Shown here one piece after another: positions 15,999 through 24,082 of a DNA stretch of 64,000 bases. The notes under the pieces were generated by a model. It was not told the origin of the DNA, ran no database searches, and worked only from the letters and a program-made list of their open reading frames with translations. Positions within the stretch are counted from its first letter, which is position 1. Each line of letters begins with the position of its first letter. A program made the translations under genes and the position numbers. The stretch covers positions 55,208 to 119,207 of the forward strand of contig NZ_JAKUJY010000012.1 of the NCBI RefSeq assembly GCF_022664535.1. The letters run 5' to 3'. Source of the DNA: Sphingobium trunci (GTDB lineage Bacteria > Pseudomonadota > Alphaproteobacteria > Sphingomonadales > Sphingomonadaceae).

Positions 15999-16691
15999 AT
16001 GCGCGAGATTATTTTCGACACCGAAACGACTGGATTCGACCCCGCCTCCGGCGATCGGCTGGTCGAAATCGGGTGTATAGAACTCCTGAACCGGGTGCCG
16101 ACGGGGCGTAGCTTCCATGCCTATTACAACCCGCAGCGCGCCATGCCCGCCGCGGCGGAGGCGATTCACGGCCTGTCGGACGTCTTCCTCAGGGACAAGC
16201 CGCTCTTTTCGCACGGGGTAGAGGAATTGCTGGCCTTTCTGGAGGACAGCCATCTGGTCGCGCACAATGCGCGCTTCGACTTCGGATTCCTCAATCACGA
16301 GCTGAAGCTTTGCGGCCTGCCCGAAGTGTCGATGGACCGGATGATCGACACCGTCGCCATCGCGCGGCAGCTTCATCCCGGCGCCAAGCACAGCCTCGAC
16401 GCGCTCTGCACCCGCTACGGCATCGACCGCAGCCATCGCATCAAGCATGGCGCGCTGCTCGACGCCGAATTGCTGGCCCAGCTCTATATCGAACTGACCG
16501 GCGGCCGTCAGATCGGCCTTGGTCTTGCACAGGAGGAAGGAAAACAGGAAGTTGGGGTGGAACTCGCGGCCAAAGTCGCGGTTCGCCCTGTACGTCCCGC
16601 GCGCGTCTTCATGGCCAGCGCGGAGGAGCTGGAGCGGCATGCGGCGTTCGTCGCGACGCTGGATAAGCCGCTCTGGCTCGAGGAGGCCTGA
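15999..16691 (+). CDS. dnaQ: DNA polymerase III epsilon subunit
   Basis: The 3'-5' proofreading exonuclease of the replicative polymerase, 230 residues. DEDDh catalytic motifs are visible: DTETTG (residues 7-12), the HNARFDFGFL segment near 88-97, and a C-terminal HGALLDAELLA His/Asp motif near 150. A C-terminal tail of about 60 residues follows the exonuclease domain and would hold the alpha-subunit contact. I chose ATG 15999 because the catalytic domain starts immediately; an upstream Met at 15939 would overlap coaE. It ends the origin-proximal gene set. Confidence 0.96.
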   Translation: MREIIFDTETTGFDPASGDRLVEIGCIELLNRVPTGRSFHAYYNPQRAMPAAAEAIHGLSDVFLRDKPLFSHGVEELLAFLEDSHLVAHNARFDFGFLNHELKLCGLPEVSMDRMIDTVAIARQLHPGAKHSLDALCTRYGIDRSHRIKHGALLDAELLAQLYIELTGGRQIGLGLAQEEGKQEVGVELAAKVAVRPVRPARVFMASAEELERHAAFVATLDKPLWLEEA

Positions 16692-16783
16692 AACAGCCGT
16701 CATCTGACCATGACGCAACTGCCTTCAGGCCCCATGCCAGCCGGACCGTCGTCCGCGGTCCGGGCAGAACAAGGAGAAGGCAT

Positions 16784-17380
16784 ATGGATATTCGTGTTTC
16801 CGGGCATCAGGTCGACACGGGCGACGCTCTCAAGGAGCATGTCACCACCCGGCTGGAGGCCATGGCCGAGAAATATTTTTCCCGAACCCTTTCCGCCCAG
16901 GTCACCTTCCGGCCAGCGCCGCACGGGGCCTTTCATTGCGACATCGTCTGCCATGTGATGACCGGCCTGATCCTGAAAGGTGCGGGCGAGGCGCAGGAGG
17001 CGCACCCCGCCTTCGAAGGCGCGGCCGACAAGATCGAAAAGCAGCTTCGCCGCTACATGCGCCGCCTGAAGGACCGCAGCATGCAGGCGGCAGCGGCTGA
17101 AGCCAACCGGTCCAACGGCTATGGCCTGGATGCGCTTGACGGGGCGGGCTACACCATCTTCGCTTCGATCGACGATGAGGAGGAACCGGCCGAAGCGCCG
17201 CTGATCGTGGCCGAAACCCGCGTGGACATCCCCGAAGCCAGCGTGTCCGACGCGGTGATGATGCTCGACCTGCGCAACACCAATGCGCTGCTGTTCGTCA
17301 ATGCCGGCACGGCCGCCTATAACATGGTCTATCGCCGTCATGACGGGACCATCGGCTGGGTCGAACCCCGGCTGCGCTGA
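16784..17380 (+). CDS. hpf: Long-form ribosome hibernation factor HPF
   Basis: A 198-residue protein that binds the 30S decoding centre and dimerises 70S ribosomes into 100S particles in stationary phase. The N-terminal HPF/RaiA fold covers about 1-105 (start MDIRVSGHQVDTGDAL), followed by a linker and a C-terminal dimerisation domain from about 140 ending in the MVYRRHDGTIGWVEP motif. The length shows the long form. A strong ribosome-binding site (AAGGAGA) precedes ATG 16784. ptsN follows 119 bases later, a linkage common in proteobacteria where rpoN is usually also present; rpoN is absent here. Confidence 0.95.
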   Translation: MDIRVSGHQVDTGDALKEHVTTRLEAMAEKYFSRTLSAQVTFRPAPHGAFHCDIVCHVMTGLILKGAGEAQEAHPAFEGAADKIEKQLRRYMRRLKDRSMQAAAAEANRSNGYGLDALDGAGYTIFASIDDEEEPAEAPLIVAETRVDIPEASVSDAVMMLDLRNTNALLFVNAGTAAYNMVYRRHDGTIGWVEPRLR

Positions 17381-17499
17381 CAGGGCTTTCCCGGCCGCCG
17401 GTTGACCTTGGTCGACAGGCGGCCTATGGGGCCGGGCTTTAAAGATCCGGGCATTGCGTCAATTTTCCGAAGCTGGGCGCGGCTCGGCTGGGATTTGGC

Positions 17500-17967
17500 A
17501 TGGTTCATTTCAACGACATCGTTGCACCCGAAGCGCTTGCCACAGGCTTGTCCGTGAACGGCAAGAAGCAGTTGTTTCAGAAGGTTGCCGGGCTTGCCGC
17601 GCAGGCCTATGGCCTTGACGCCGATCTGGTGGCGGAGGCGCTCACCGAACGCGAAAAGCTGGGTTCGACCGGATTCGGCAGCGGCGTCGCCATTCCCCAT
17701 GCCAAGATTCCCGACCTGCAGAAAATGTGCGGCGTGGTCGTGCTGGTCGATCCGGCGGTGCCGTTCGACGCGGTGGACGAAGCGCCGGTGGATGTCGTCT
17801 TTGCCCTGCTGTCGCCCGTCGACAGCGGCGCCGAGCATCTGAAGACGCTGGCGCGGGTGTCGCGCTATCTGCGCGACGAGGGGCAGGTGGCCCGTCTGCG
17901 CGGCGCCAAGTCGACCGCGGCGCTCCATGCCCTGCTGACCGGTGGCGGGGCGCGTGACGCGGCCTGA
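17500..17967 (+). CDS. ptsN: PTS IIA-like nitrogen-regulatory protein
   Basis: The EIIA-Ntr domain protein of the nitrogen phosphotransferase relay, 155 residues. The phosphorylatable His is in AIPHAKI near residue 66, preceded by the family motif EREKLGSTGFGSGV. It receives phosphate from NPr and regulates potassium transport, carbon-nitrogen balance or stringent response proteins; the partner is not visible in this window. Its 3' end overlaps the GTG of the following thioesterase gene by 26 bases. Confidence 0.95.
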   Translation: MVHFNDIVAPEALATGLSVNGKKQLFQKVAGLAAQAYGLDADLVAEALTEREKLGSTGFGSGVAIPHAKIPDLQKMCGVVVLVDPAVPFDAVDEAPVDVVFALLSPVDSGAEHLKTLARVSRYLRDEGQVARLRGAKSTAALHALLTGGGARDAA

Positions 17968-18424
17968 CAGCGCCTCTTCGCCCAGCGGCGAGGCGGCGCA
18001 TTTCCGCGCGCTGGAGAAACTCTATCTGTCGGCGCCGATCAACCGGCTGTTCCGGTCGGAACTCACCATCCCGGAAGAGGGGCGGTCGATCATCCAATTC
18101 GACGTCGACGAGACGCAGTTCCATGCCGCTGGCGCCGTGCACGGCACCGTCTATTTCAAGATGCTGGACGATGCCGCCTTCTACGCCGCGAACAGCCTGG
18201 TCAGCGACCGGTTCCTGCTCACCACCAGCTTCAACCTGCTGTTCACCCGTCCGATCGGGCCTGGCCGGATCCGGGCCGAGGGACGCTGGATCAGCGGCAA
18301 GCGGCGCGTCTATGTCGCCGAGGCCAGCCTGATCGACAGCGAAGGCGAGGAGGTGGGACGCGGCACCGGCACCTTCATGCGATCGCAATTCCCGCTATCC
18401 TCGCTGCCGGGCTATGCCGGCTGA
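17942..18424 (+). CDS. PaaI-like hotdog-fold thioesterase
   Basis: A 160-residue hotdog-fold protein with the PaaI/YbgC-type helix region HGTVYFKMLDDAAFYAANS, which carries the HG-containing active-site helix (about residues 62-80). Probable hydrolysis of small acyl-CoA esters; the substrate is unknown. The start is uncertain: GTG 17942 lies inside ptsN, and GTG 17954 is an equally good choice. The 3' end overlaps DUF1491 by 11 bases, so ptsN, this gene and DUF1491 form a unit. Confidence 0.85.
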   Translation: MAGRVTRPDSASSPSGEAAHFRALEKLYLSAPINRLFRSELTIPEEGRSIIQFDVDETQFHAAGAVHGTVYFKMLDDAAFYAANSLVSDRFLLTTSFNLLFTRPIGPGRIRAEGRWISGKRRVYVAEASLIDSEGEEVGRGTGTFMRSQFPLSSLPGYAG

Positions 18425-18752
18425 CCGGCTGACCAGCGCCATGCTGGTCGGCGTTCTGGTGCGGCGCAGCGCGGCCGCGGGCGGTTTTGCCACAGTGCTG
18501 GTGAGGGGCGACGACATCAGCGGCGTGATTCTCATTCAAGCGCTTGAAAGAGGGCGGGAAATGTGCCTTCTGGAACGCGTTTCCGACTGGGCGGGCGGCT
18601 ACAGCCTGGTCCGCTGCGGTCCCGACCCGGAAAAGGGCGCGGAGTCCATGGCCCAATATATAGAGCGTCGGCGCCGGTCGGACCCCGATCTGTGGGTCGT
18701 GGAGCTTGATATCGCGGATGCGGAACGGTTCGCCGCTGAAACGATCTGTTAA
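18414..18752 (+). CDS. DUF1491 family protein
   Basis: A 112-residue protein of the DUF1491 family found mostly in alphaproteobacteria. Visible features are an N-terminal hydrophobic strand (LVGVLVRRSAAAGGFATVL), a central GYSLVRCGP turn and a C-terminal DLWVVELDI segment, suggesting a small alpha/beta fold. No catalytic motif is evident and no function is known to me. It starts inside the 3' end of the thioesterase gene. Confidence 0.85.
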   Translation: MPADRLTSAMLVGVLVRRSAAAGGFATVLVRGDDISGVILIQALERGREMCLLERVSDWAGGYSLVRCGPDPEKGAESMAQYIERRRRSDPDLWVVELDIADAERFAAETIC

Positions 18753-18864
18753 TCGTTGACTCATTTTCCACGCGCGGGCACAGGCCTCCGACGCTTTCAA
18801 CGCGCAGGTTGCCGGTTTCGTCCATGGGGGGCGGATGCGGTAAACACGCAGACGGGGGGCGGCC

Positions 18865-18898
18865 GGACGTCGGTGTTTTTGGGGTTTTTTTGACGTCC
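18865..18898 (+). promoter_or_regulatory. Inverted repeat in leader of the wall-hydrolase gene
   Basis: A perfect 7-base inverted repeat GGACGTC/GACGTCC flanks a T-rich 20-base loop and ends 31 bases before the hydrolase ATG. It could be an operator or an mRNA hairpin near the ribosome-binding site. No clear Shine-Dalgarno follows it. A nearby TTGACG could be a -35 element, but no good -10 is seen. Confidence 0.35.
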
Positions 18899-18929
18899 TC
18901 GGCCAAGAACCGCACGATTTTGAGCCGTA

Positions 18930-19577
18930 ATGAGTTTTCGTCTGAAGGCTGCGATCATCGCAGCATTTGCCCTGTCCGCCACCGCGGCGGTCACTGCGGC
19001 CGACATGTCGAGCGCTTCGCCAGCCGCTCCGTCGGTCCTGTCCCTTCCGGGGACCACCGAGCTGAATGCAGCTCCGGCCGGCGTGAAGCCCGCCGTCACT
19101 TTCGCCGCGCCGCGCGAAGTCGTGCAGCCGCTGGCTCCCCTTTCCGGCAGCGAGGATGTGAAGGCGGATAATCTCGCCGCCCTCGTGGATGCGCAGAGCG
19201 TGCCCGAAGATGTGTCCGGCGACATGAAGTGCCTGGCCGGCGCCGTCTATTTCGAATCCAAGGGCGAAAGCCTGGAAGGCCAGCTCGCCGTTGCCCGCGT
19301 CATCATCAACCGCGCCAGGTCCGGCCGCTTCGCCAGCAGCCTGTGCGGCGTCGTCTACCAGCCGGGCCAGTTCAGCTTCGTGCGCGGCGGCGGCATGCCC
19401 TCGATCCGCACCGGCAGCGAAAGCTGGCGCGAAGCCGTCGCCATCGCCCAGATCGCGGTGGACGACAGTTGGGACAGCAAGGCGGAAGGCGCCCTGTATT
19501 TCCATGCCCGCCGAGTCTCGCCGGGCTGGGGCAAGCATCAGCTCGCCGCGATCGACAATCACGTCTTTTATCGCTGA
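18930..19577 (+). CDS. Cell wall hydrolase, SleB/hydrolase-2 family
   Basis: A secreted peptidoglycan hydrolase of 215 residues. The N-terminal signal peptide (about 1-24) is followed by a disordered Ala/Pro-rich stretch and a hydrolase-2 domain (about 98-215) with CLAGAVYFESKGES near its start, the catalytic Glu of which matches the SleB lytic transglycosylase site. The motif GQFSFV and the C-terminal WGKHQLAAIDNHVFYR block are typical. It is monocistronic, with a strong terminator 43 bases downstream. In non-sporulating proteobacteria these proteins act in wall remodelling. Confidence 0.92.
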   Translation: MSFRLKAAIIAAFALSATAAVTAADMSSASPAAPSVLSLPGTTELNAAPAGVKPAVTFAAPREVVQPLAPLSGSEDVKADNLAALVDAQSVPEDVSGDMKCLAGAVYFESKGESLEGQLAVARVIINRARSGRFASSLCGVVYQPGQFSFVRGGGMPSIRTGSESWREAVAIAQIAVDDSWDSKAEGALYFHARRVSPGWGKHQLAAIDNHVFYR

Positions 19578-19619
19578 GCCTTCGTCGCGCGCGAGCGCGA
19601 GAGGCCGGGGATCGGGATC

Positions 19620-19666
19620 GAAAGAGCCGGATGGAGGGACAGCTTCCAATCGGCTCTTTCTTTTTG
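19620..19666 (+). terminator. Intrinsic terminator of the wall-hydrolase gene
   Basis: A 10-bp stem GAAAGAGCCG/CGGCTCTTTC (19620-19629 and 19651-19660) with an internal TGGA/TCCA pairing is followed by TTTTTG. It is the clearest Rho-independent terminator in the window and separates the hydrolase gene from mmcB. Confidence 0.88.
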
Positions 19667-19691
19667 TTCCCGACTTGTTCTAAATCGGCGC

Positions 19692-20186
19692 ATGACGTCC
19701 GATCTTTCCGATAGCTGTTCGCCGCTGACTGACGGCACCGCGCTGGCCGTGGCGCGGGGTACGCTCCGCCTGTTCTTCCGCCATGACATGAGCGGCATAT
19801 TGGAAGTGCCGCTGCCCAACGGCCGCCGCGCCGACATCATGGCGCTGGACGGGGCGGGGCGGATCACCATCGTCGAGATCAAGTGCAGCCGCGCGGACCT
19901 GCTGGGCGACATGAAATGGCCGGATTATTTCGATTATTGCGACCGCTATTTCTGGGCGGTGCCGTCAGGCTTCGACCTGTCGCTGTTCGACAGCGAGGCG
20001 CTGTGGCCGGGACGGACGGGTTTGATCGTGGCGGATCAATATGACGCCGAACTGGTCCGCCCCGCACCGATGGAGCCGTTGGCGGCGGCGCGGCGAAAGG
20101 CGGAAACGCTGCGCTTCGCCCGGCGCGCGGCGCGGCGGCTGACGGCACTTGCCGATCCGGACCATGCCGCGGAGCTGGGATGGTAG
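19692..20186 (+). CDS. mmcB: MmcB family DNA repair protein
   Basis: A 164-residue protein with a PD-(D/E)XK nuclease-type core: the residues ADIMALDGAGRITIVEIKCS (about 47-66) carry the Asp and the Glu-X-Lys. MmcB was identified in Caulobacter as a DNA-damage repair factor for mitomycin C tolerance and is widespread in alphaproteobacteria. ATG 19692 sits 26 bases after the hydrolase terminator, so it must have its own promoter, which I cannot identify. A mobile-looking hairpin begins two bases after the stop. Confidence 0.9.
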   Translation: MTSDLSDSCSPLTDGTALAVARGTLRLFFRHDMSGILEVPLPNGRRADIMALDGAGRITIVEIKCSRADLLGDMKWPDYFDYCDRYFWAVPSGFDLSLFDSEALWPGRTGLIVADQYDAELVRPAPMEPLAAARRKAETLRFARRAARRLTALADPDHAAELGW

Positions 20187-20187
20187 A

Positions 20188-20233
20188 GCATCCTGCGCAA
20201 GAGTGGGAACCGGTTTTGCGCTTGAAAGGATGC
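20188..20233. repeat. Palindromic intergenic repeat (alphaproteobacterial type)
   Basis: A long hairpin: GCATCCT/AGGATGC (20188-20194, 20227-20233) and GCGCAA/TTGCGC (20195-20200, 20216-20221) around AGTGGGAACCGGTT. The core resembles the GTGGGAACCGGTTT palindromes scattered between genes in many alphaproteobacteria. Copies elsewhere in this genome cannot be seen from this window. Confidence 0.6.
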
Positions 20234-20280
20234 GAAGACAGAAAACCGGAGATGGGCTCCCACCGTCGAAATTCTCGTCA

Positions 20281-20299
20281 CCCCGGACCCGATTCGGGG
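20281..20299. repeat. Second intergenic hairpin
   Basis: CCCCGGA pairs with TTCGGGG (one G-U pair) over a five-base loop. It resembles the CCCGGACTTGATCCGGG elements common between genes in rhizobia and sphingomonads. The rest of 20234-20466 holds no gene. Confidence 0.4.
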
Positions 20300-20431
20300 G
20301 TATGGATTTCGAATGGCAGCCAATCGCCAGCGCATTTTCGCTGTCCTACAGGGCAGCGTCTGCGCTAGACGGATGACGGCTCCTTGAAACAGGAAATCGG
20401 GGCATAGACCGCACTTTCCGGTGCTGTCATC

Positions 20432-20451
20432 GTGTCACTTGTGTCACCCGG
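20432..20451 (+). repeat. Copy of a 20-base tandem GTCAC motif
   Basis: GTGTCACTTGTGTCACCCGG lies 15 bases beyond the stop of the ankyrin gene. Its relative is at 29035-29054 on the minus strand. It could be a dispersed short repeat or a protein-binding site. Confidence 0.5.
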
Positions 20452-20466
20452 TTTCCGTCCGTCGGA

Positions 20467-21069
20467 TCAGAATGTCGGTCCCTGCACCGGTCCCTTGGGC
20501 GCGGCCTGGGTCTTTGCCGCGTTCAGGGCCTCGACCAGTCCGGGCGTGCGCGAATCCCGCTGCGCATAGTCCCGCGCCGACATGCCCGCGATGCTGTCGC
20601 GCTTGTCGGCATTGGCGCCCTGCGCCACCAGCAGGCGGACCAGCCCCACATCCCGCAACTGCACCGCGCGGATCAGCGGCGTTTCACCGCTGCCATTGGG
20701 CTTATCGACCTGCGCATTATAGGTGAGCAGGCTGCGCACGCCTTCCTCGAACCGCGCCTGCACGGCATCCATCAACGGCGTGTTGCCGTTATTGTCGGTC
20801 AGGTTCGGATTGGCGCCCTTGGCCAGCAGGAAGGTCAGCCATGTATTGTCGCGCCGCTGCACGACCAGATGCAGCGCGGTGTCGCCCGTGGTGATATCGC
20901 GGCTGTTGATGACGGTCGATCCCGGTTTCTGGATCATGTCGGTCACTTTCTGGCCGTCGGCATCCTTCACCGCCTTCAGAAAGTTGTAATTGTCCGAAAA
21001 CTGCGCCTGCGCCGCGACCGGCAGCAGTGCCAGCGCCAAAGCGGCCAAAGCCGGAAAACGTCTCGTCAT
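20467..21069 (-). CDS. Secreted ankyrin-repeat protein
   Basis: A 200-residue periplasmic or exported protein: signal peptide about 1-22 (ALLPVAAQAQ), then four ankyrin repeats between about residues 45 and 175, recognisable by TALHLVVQ, NTPLMDAV, ETPLIRAV and the GANPNLTD/GANADKRD turns. Ankyrin repeats serve protein-protein contacts; no enzyme domain is attached. I chose ATG 21069 for the signal peptide. It is divergent from the Sco1 gene with 63 bases between. Confidence 0.9.
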   Translation of the reverse strand: MTRRFPALAALALALLPVAAQAQFSDNYNFLKAVKDADGQKVTDMIQKPGSTVINSRDITTGDTALHLVVQRRDNTWLTFLLAKGANPNLTDNNGNTPLMDAVQARFEEGVRSLLTYNAQVDKPNGSGETPLIRAVQLRDVGLVRLLVAQGANADKRDSIAGMSARDYAQRDSRTPGLVEALNAAKTQAAPKGPVQGPTF

Positions 21070-21132
21070 AGTCGTCGAAAGCCCCGTTGGGATTTGCAAA
21101 TCGGGCCATAGCAGGGCATGGCTGGCCGCGCC

Positions 21133-21774
21133 ATGAACAAAGCGCTGATTTCGCTCGCCCTGCCGTTCGCCGCCTTGCTGGCTGCCTGCAATATGGGCGC
21201 GGGCGGCAATGCATCAAGCGGCGAGGAGAATGTGCCGGGCGATCTGCACGGCGCGCGGATCGGCGCGCCCTTCGCCCTGACGGATCAGGATGGCAGGAAA
21301 GTCCGCTGGGACGATTTCAAGGGCAAGTACCGGCTTGTCTATTTCGGCTATACTTTCTGCCCCGATGTCTGCCCGCTCGACCTGCAGCGCATCATGCAGG
21401 GCTTTGCCCGGTTCGAGAGGGAGAAGCCCGCGCTCGCCGCCAGGGTCCAGCCGATCTTCGTCAGCGTCGATCCGGAACGGGACACGCCCGCCGTCCTCAA
21501 AAGCTACGTCGCGGCCTTCCATCCCCGCCTGATCGGCCTCACCGGCACGCCTGACGAGATCGCCAAGGTGGCCAAGGATTTCGTCGTGCTCTACAACAAG
21601 GAAAAGGCACAGGGGGCGAGCGGCTATCTGGTCAGCCACAGCCGGACGCCCTATCTTTTCGGGACGGATGGCGCGCCGGTCGCGCTGGTGCCGGTGGACG
21701 ATCCGGGAACGCCGGGCGAGGATGAGGGCGATCCGCAAAAGGTCACCGCATTTCTCGAAAAATGGGTGAAGTGA
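21133..21774 (+). CDS. SCO1/SenC family copper chaperone lipoprotein
   Basis: A membrane-anchored thioredoxin-fold protein that delivers copper to the CuA site of cytochrome oxidase or acts as a thiol reductant. The 213-residue form starting at ATG 21133 has a lipoprotein signal ending LLAAC. Copper ligands are the CPDVC motif (about residues 78-82) and the conserved His in VSHSRTP near 170. An upstream ATG at 21118 would add five residues. Typical partners such as cytochrome oxidase genes are not in the window. Confidence 0.93.
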   Translation: MNKALISLALPFAALLAACNMGAGGNASSGEENVPGDLHGARIGAPFALTDQDGRKVRWDDFKGKYRLVYFGYTFCPDVCPLDLQRIMQGFARFEREKPALAARVQPIFVSVDPERDTPAVLKSYVAAFHPRLIGLTGTPDEIAKVAKDFVVLYNKEKAQGASGYLVSHSRTPYLFGTDGAPVALVPVDDPGTPGEDEGDPQKVTAFLEKWVK

Positions 21775-21777
21775 CGG

Positions 21778-22203
21778 TTGGATTTCTGGGAAAAACCCCT
21801 CGACAAGCTGGACCGCGCCGAATGGGAAGCCCTGTGCGACGGGTGCGGCAAATGCTGCCTGCACAAGGCCGAGGATGAGGATACGGGGCATATCTACCCC
21901 ACCAATGTCGCCTGCCGCCTGCTCGACCGGCACAGCGGGCAGTGCACCAATTACAAAGAACGCCGCCGCTTCGTGCCCGATTGCGTGCGCCTGACGCCGC
22001 ACAAGGTGAAGACGATCAGCTGGCTGCCGCGCACCTGCGCCTACCGGTTGCGCGGCGAGGGCCGGCCGCTGCCGCCATGGCATTATCTGATCTGCGGGGA
22101 CCGGGAAGCCGTGCACCGCGCGCAGCAATCCGTGCGGGGATGGACGGTGGCCGAGGCCGATGCCGGGGACTGGGAGAATCATCTTGTGGACCGGGAACTC
22201 TAG
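21778..22203 (+). CDS. YcgN family cysteine-cluster protein
   Basis: A 141-residue protein of the UPF0260/YcgN family. It has the Cys cluster CDGCGKCCLHK (about residues 20-30) plus further Cys in VACRLLD, QCTNY, PDC and ICGD that probably bind a metal or an iron-sulfur cluster. The molecular role is unknown. The start is TTG 21778, three bases after the Sco1 stop, making translational coupling likely; the shared metal theme is suggestive only. Confidence 0.88.
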   Translation: MDFWEKPLDKLDRAEWEALCDGCGKCCLHKAEDEDTGHIYPTNVACRLLDRHSGQCTNYKERRRFVPDCVRLTPHKVKTISWLPRTCAYRLRGEGRPLPPWHYLICGDREAVHRAQQSVRGWTVAEADAGDWENHLVDREL

Positions 22204-22219
22204 GATCGGCCTGCGCTGA

Positions 22220-22927
22220 ATGACGGCCGATCCCGACACAGTCCTTGTCGTCGATGGCATCGCGGTTCCGGTGCGGGTCCGCCGTTCGGCGCGGGCCAAG
22301 GCCTATCGCCTGTCGCTCGACCATGCGCGCGGCGAGTTGCGCCTCTCGCTGCCGGTCCGCGCCAATTTGAAGCGCGCCCTGGGATGGGCGCAGGAGCATG
22401 AGGGCTGGGTGCGGTCCCAGATGGCGGCGCGGCCGGGGCTGGTGAAGCTGGCTGACGGCGCTGTTTTTCCATTGGAAGGACGGGAGGTCCGCATCTGCTG
22501 GGTCGAGGGTGCATCGCGAACGATCCGTATCGAGGGCGACCGGCTACTGCTGGGCGGCGCGGCGGAGTCGGTGGGCGCGCGGGTGCTGCGCTGGCTGAAG
22601 AGCCGTGCCAGAGCGGTGCTGGAAACCGAAAGCCATGCCATGGCGCGAGACAATGGCCTGATCGTGGCCTCGGTCGGGATCGGCGATCCGCGCAGCCGTT
22701 GGGCGAGCTGCGCCTCCAGCGGGGCGATCCGCTATAGCTGGCGGCTGATCCTCTGCCCGCCCGATGTGCGGCGCGCCACCGTCGCGCATGAACTGGCCCA
22801 TCTGCTGCACATGGATCACAGCCCGGCCTTCCATGAGGCCCATCAGAGGATATTGGGCGTGGATCCCCGGCCCGCCCGCGTCTGGCTGCGAGTCCATGGT
22901 TCGGCCCTGCATCGTTTCGTGGGATAA
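22220..22927 (+). CDS. YgjP-type zinc metallopeptidase
   Basis: A 235-residue protein of the YgjP/DUF45 family with the zinc-binding motif HELAHLLHMDH (about residues 190-200) preceded by the diagnostic RWASCASSGAIRYSWRL block. YgjP-like proteins are SprT-related; some were reported to have UTP pyrophosphatase activity, so the biochemical role is open. It begins 16 bases after the Cys-cluster gene and ends three bases before the next small gene. Confidence 0.9.
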   Translation: MTADPDTVLVVDGIAVPVRVRRSARAKAYRLSLDHARGELRLSLPVRANLKRALGWAQEHEGWVRSQMAARPGLVKLADGAVFPLEGREVRICWVEGASRTIRIEGDRLLLGGAAESVGARVLRWLKSRARAVLETESHAMARDNGLIVASVGIGDPRSRWASCASSGAIRYSWRLILCPPDVRRATVAHELAHLLHMDHSPAFHEAHQRILGVDPRPARVWLRVHGSALHRFVG

Positions 22928-22930
22928 GGC

Positions 22931-23191
22931 ATGGCCCGCAGGAAACGCTATCTGACGGCAACCATGGCGGACGGCTATGTGAAGACCATTGGGCCGACCG
23001 CGGATCCCTTTACCCATTATTGGCGGATCGTCGCCGAGCTGGAAAATGGCAGGACCGAGGTCTTTTGGGGCCACGCCCGCTCGCTGGCCGAAGCCAAGAA
23101 GAAGAGGACCGCCGCGCAGGACGGCGCCAGGATGCGCGGCTGGAAAGGCTATGCGTTCGAGATCGTGGAGCTGGTCGAAACGCCAGTCTAA
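22931..23191 (+). CDS. Small hypothetical protein
   Basis: An 86-residue basic protein (MARRKRYLTA) with no recognised domain. It is a short alpha/beta-like sequence with an amphipathic Lys/Arg/Ala helix in the middle (LAEAKKKRTAAQDGARMRG) that might bind nucleic acid, though this is only composition. Codon use matches its neighbours. It starts three bases after the YgjP-type gene and its stop overlaps the convergent trhO stop by four bases, both signs of a real operon gene. Confidence 0.7.
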   Translation: MARRKRYLTATMADGYVKTIGPTADPFTHYWRIVAELENGRTEVFWGHARSLAEAKKKRTAAQDGARMRGWKGYAFEIVELVETPV

Positions 23192-24036
23192 CGTCTGTGG
23201 GGCCAGGCGCCCGATGCATCCGCCGGGCAATCATGCGCGGCATCACGTGGATGGGGCAGGCCGCAATTGCGGCAAGTGCTGTAGTCGCCGGGCTTCAGAC
23301 CATGGCCCACCGCGACCCGTTCGTCGAACACATAGCAGTCGCCCTGCCAACGGCTCTCCGCCTCAGGCATTTCCTCCAGATAGCGCAATATGCCGCCGCG
23401 AAGATGGTAGACCTCATCGAAGCCGCGTTCGCGGACCAGCGCGGTCGACTTCTCGCAACGGATGCCGCCGGTGCAGAACATGGCGATGCGCGGTCGCCGC
23501 CCCTGTTCGCGCAGTCCTGCGGCAAAGCCGTCGAACCAGGCGGGAAATTCGCGAAAGGACCGCGTTCCCGGATCGATCGCACCTTCGAAGCTGCCCACCG
23601 ACACCTCATAGGCGTTGCGCGTGTCGATGATGACCGTGTCGGGATCGGCGATCAGTTCGTTCCATTGGGCAGGATCCAGATAGGTGCCGGCCTGGTTGGC
23701 GGGATCGAGGTCGCCCGCGCCCAGGGTCACGATCTCCCGCTTCACCTTCACCTTCATCCGGGCAAAGGGGGCGCCGGACGCGCCGGCATATTTGACGTCG
23801 AGATCGGCGCAACCCGGCAGGGCGCGGATATGCGCGACCAGCGCCGCGATCGCAGCCCCGCTGCCGGCCACCGTGCCGTTGATCCCTTCCCCCGCCACGA
23901 TCAGCGTGCCGCACGTCAGAAGCTCTGCGCAAATGACCCGCAGATCGGCCGCAATCGCCTGCGGATCGGAAAAGTTGGTGAAGCGGTAGAGCGCGGCGAT
24001 GGTGAAGGGTGAGTCCATGCCGCGCCCATAAAGCAT
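23188..24036 (-). CDS. trhO: tRNA uridine 5-oxyacetic acid/hydroxylase TrhO
   Basis: A rhodanese-domain protein (YceA family) that makes 5-hydroxyuridine at tRNA position 34 in an oxygen-dependent way. The 282-residue protein has an N-terminal acylphosphatase-like domain with GEGINGTV near residue 50, a rhodanese domain with the active-site loop CTGGIRCEKS (about 182-191) and a C-terminal Cys-rich segment (CRNCGLPH). I chose ATG 24036, preceded by AGAGGG; ATG 24018 is an alternative. It is divergent from pdeM by 46 bases. Confidence 0.92.
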   Translation of the reverse strand: MLYGRGMDSPFTIAALYRFTNFSDPQAIAADLRVICAELLTCGTLIVAGEGINGTVAGSGAAIAALVAHIRALPGCADLDVKYAGASGAPFARMKVKVKREIVTLGAGDLDPANQAGTYLDPAQWNELIADPDTVIIDTRNAYEVSVGSFEGAIDPGTRSFREFPAWFDGFAAGLREQGRRPRIAMFCTGGIRCEKSTALVRERGFDEVYHLRGGILRYLEEMPEAESRWQGDCYVFDERVAVGHGLKPGDYSTCRNCGLPHPRDAAHDCPADASGAWPHRR

Positions 24037-24082
24037 CGGCTGCCCTCTTGAAAGCCGGGGGGCAAGGGCGCATAGCCGGGCC

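Noticed and set aside
17381..17499. rpoN expected beside hpf-ptsN
   Set aside because: The gap and neighbours contain no sigma-54 gene; only hpf and ptsN are present.
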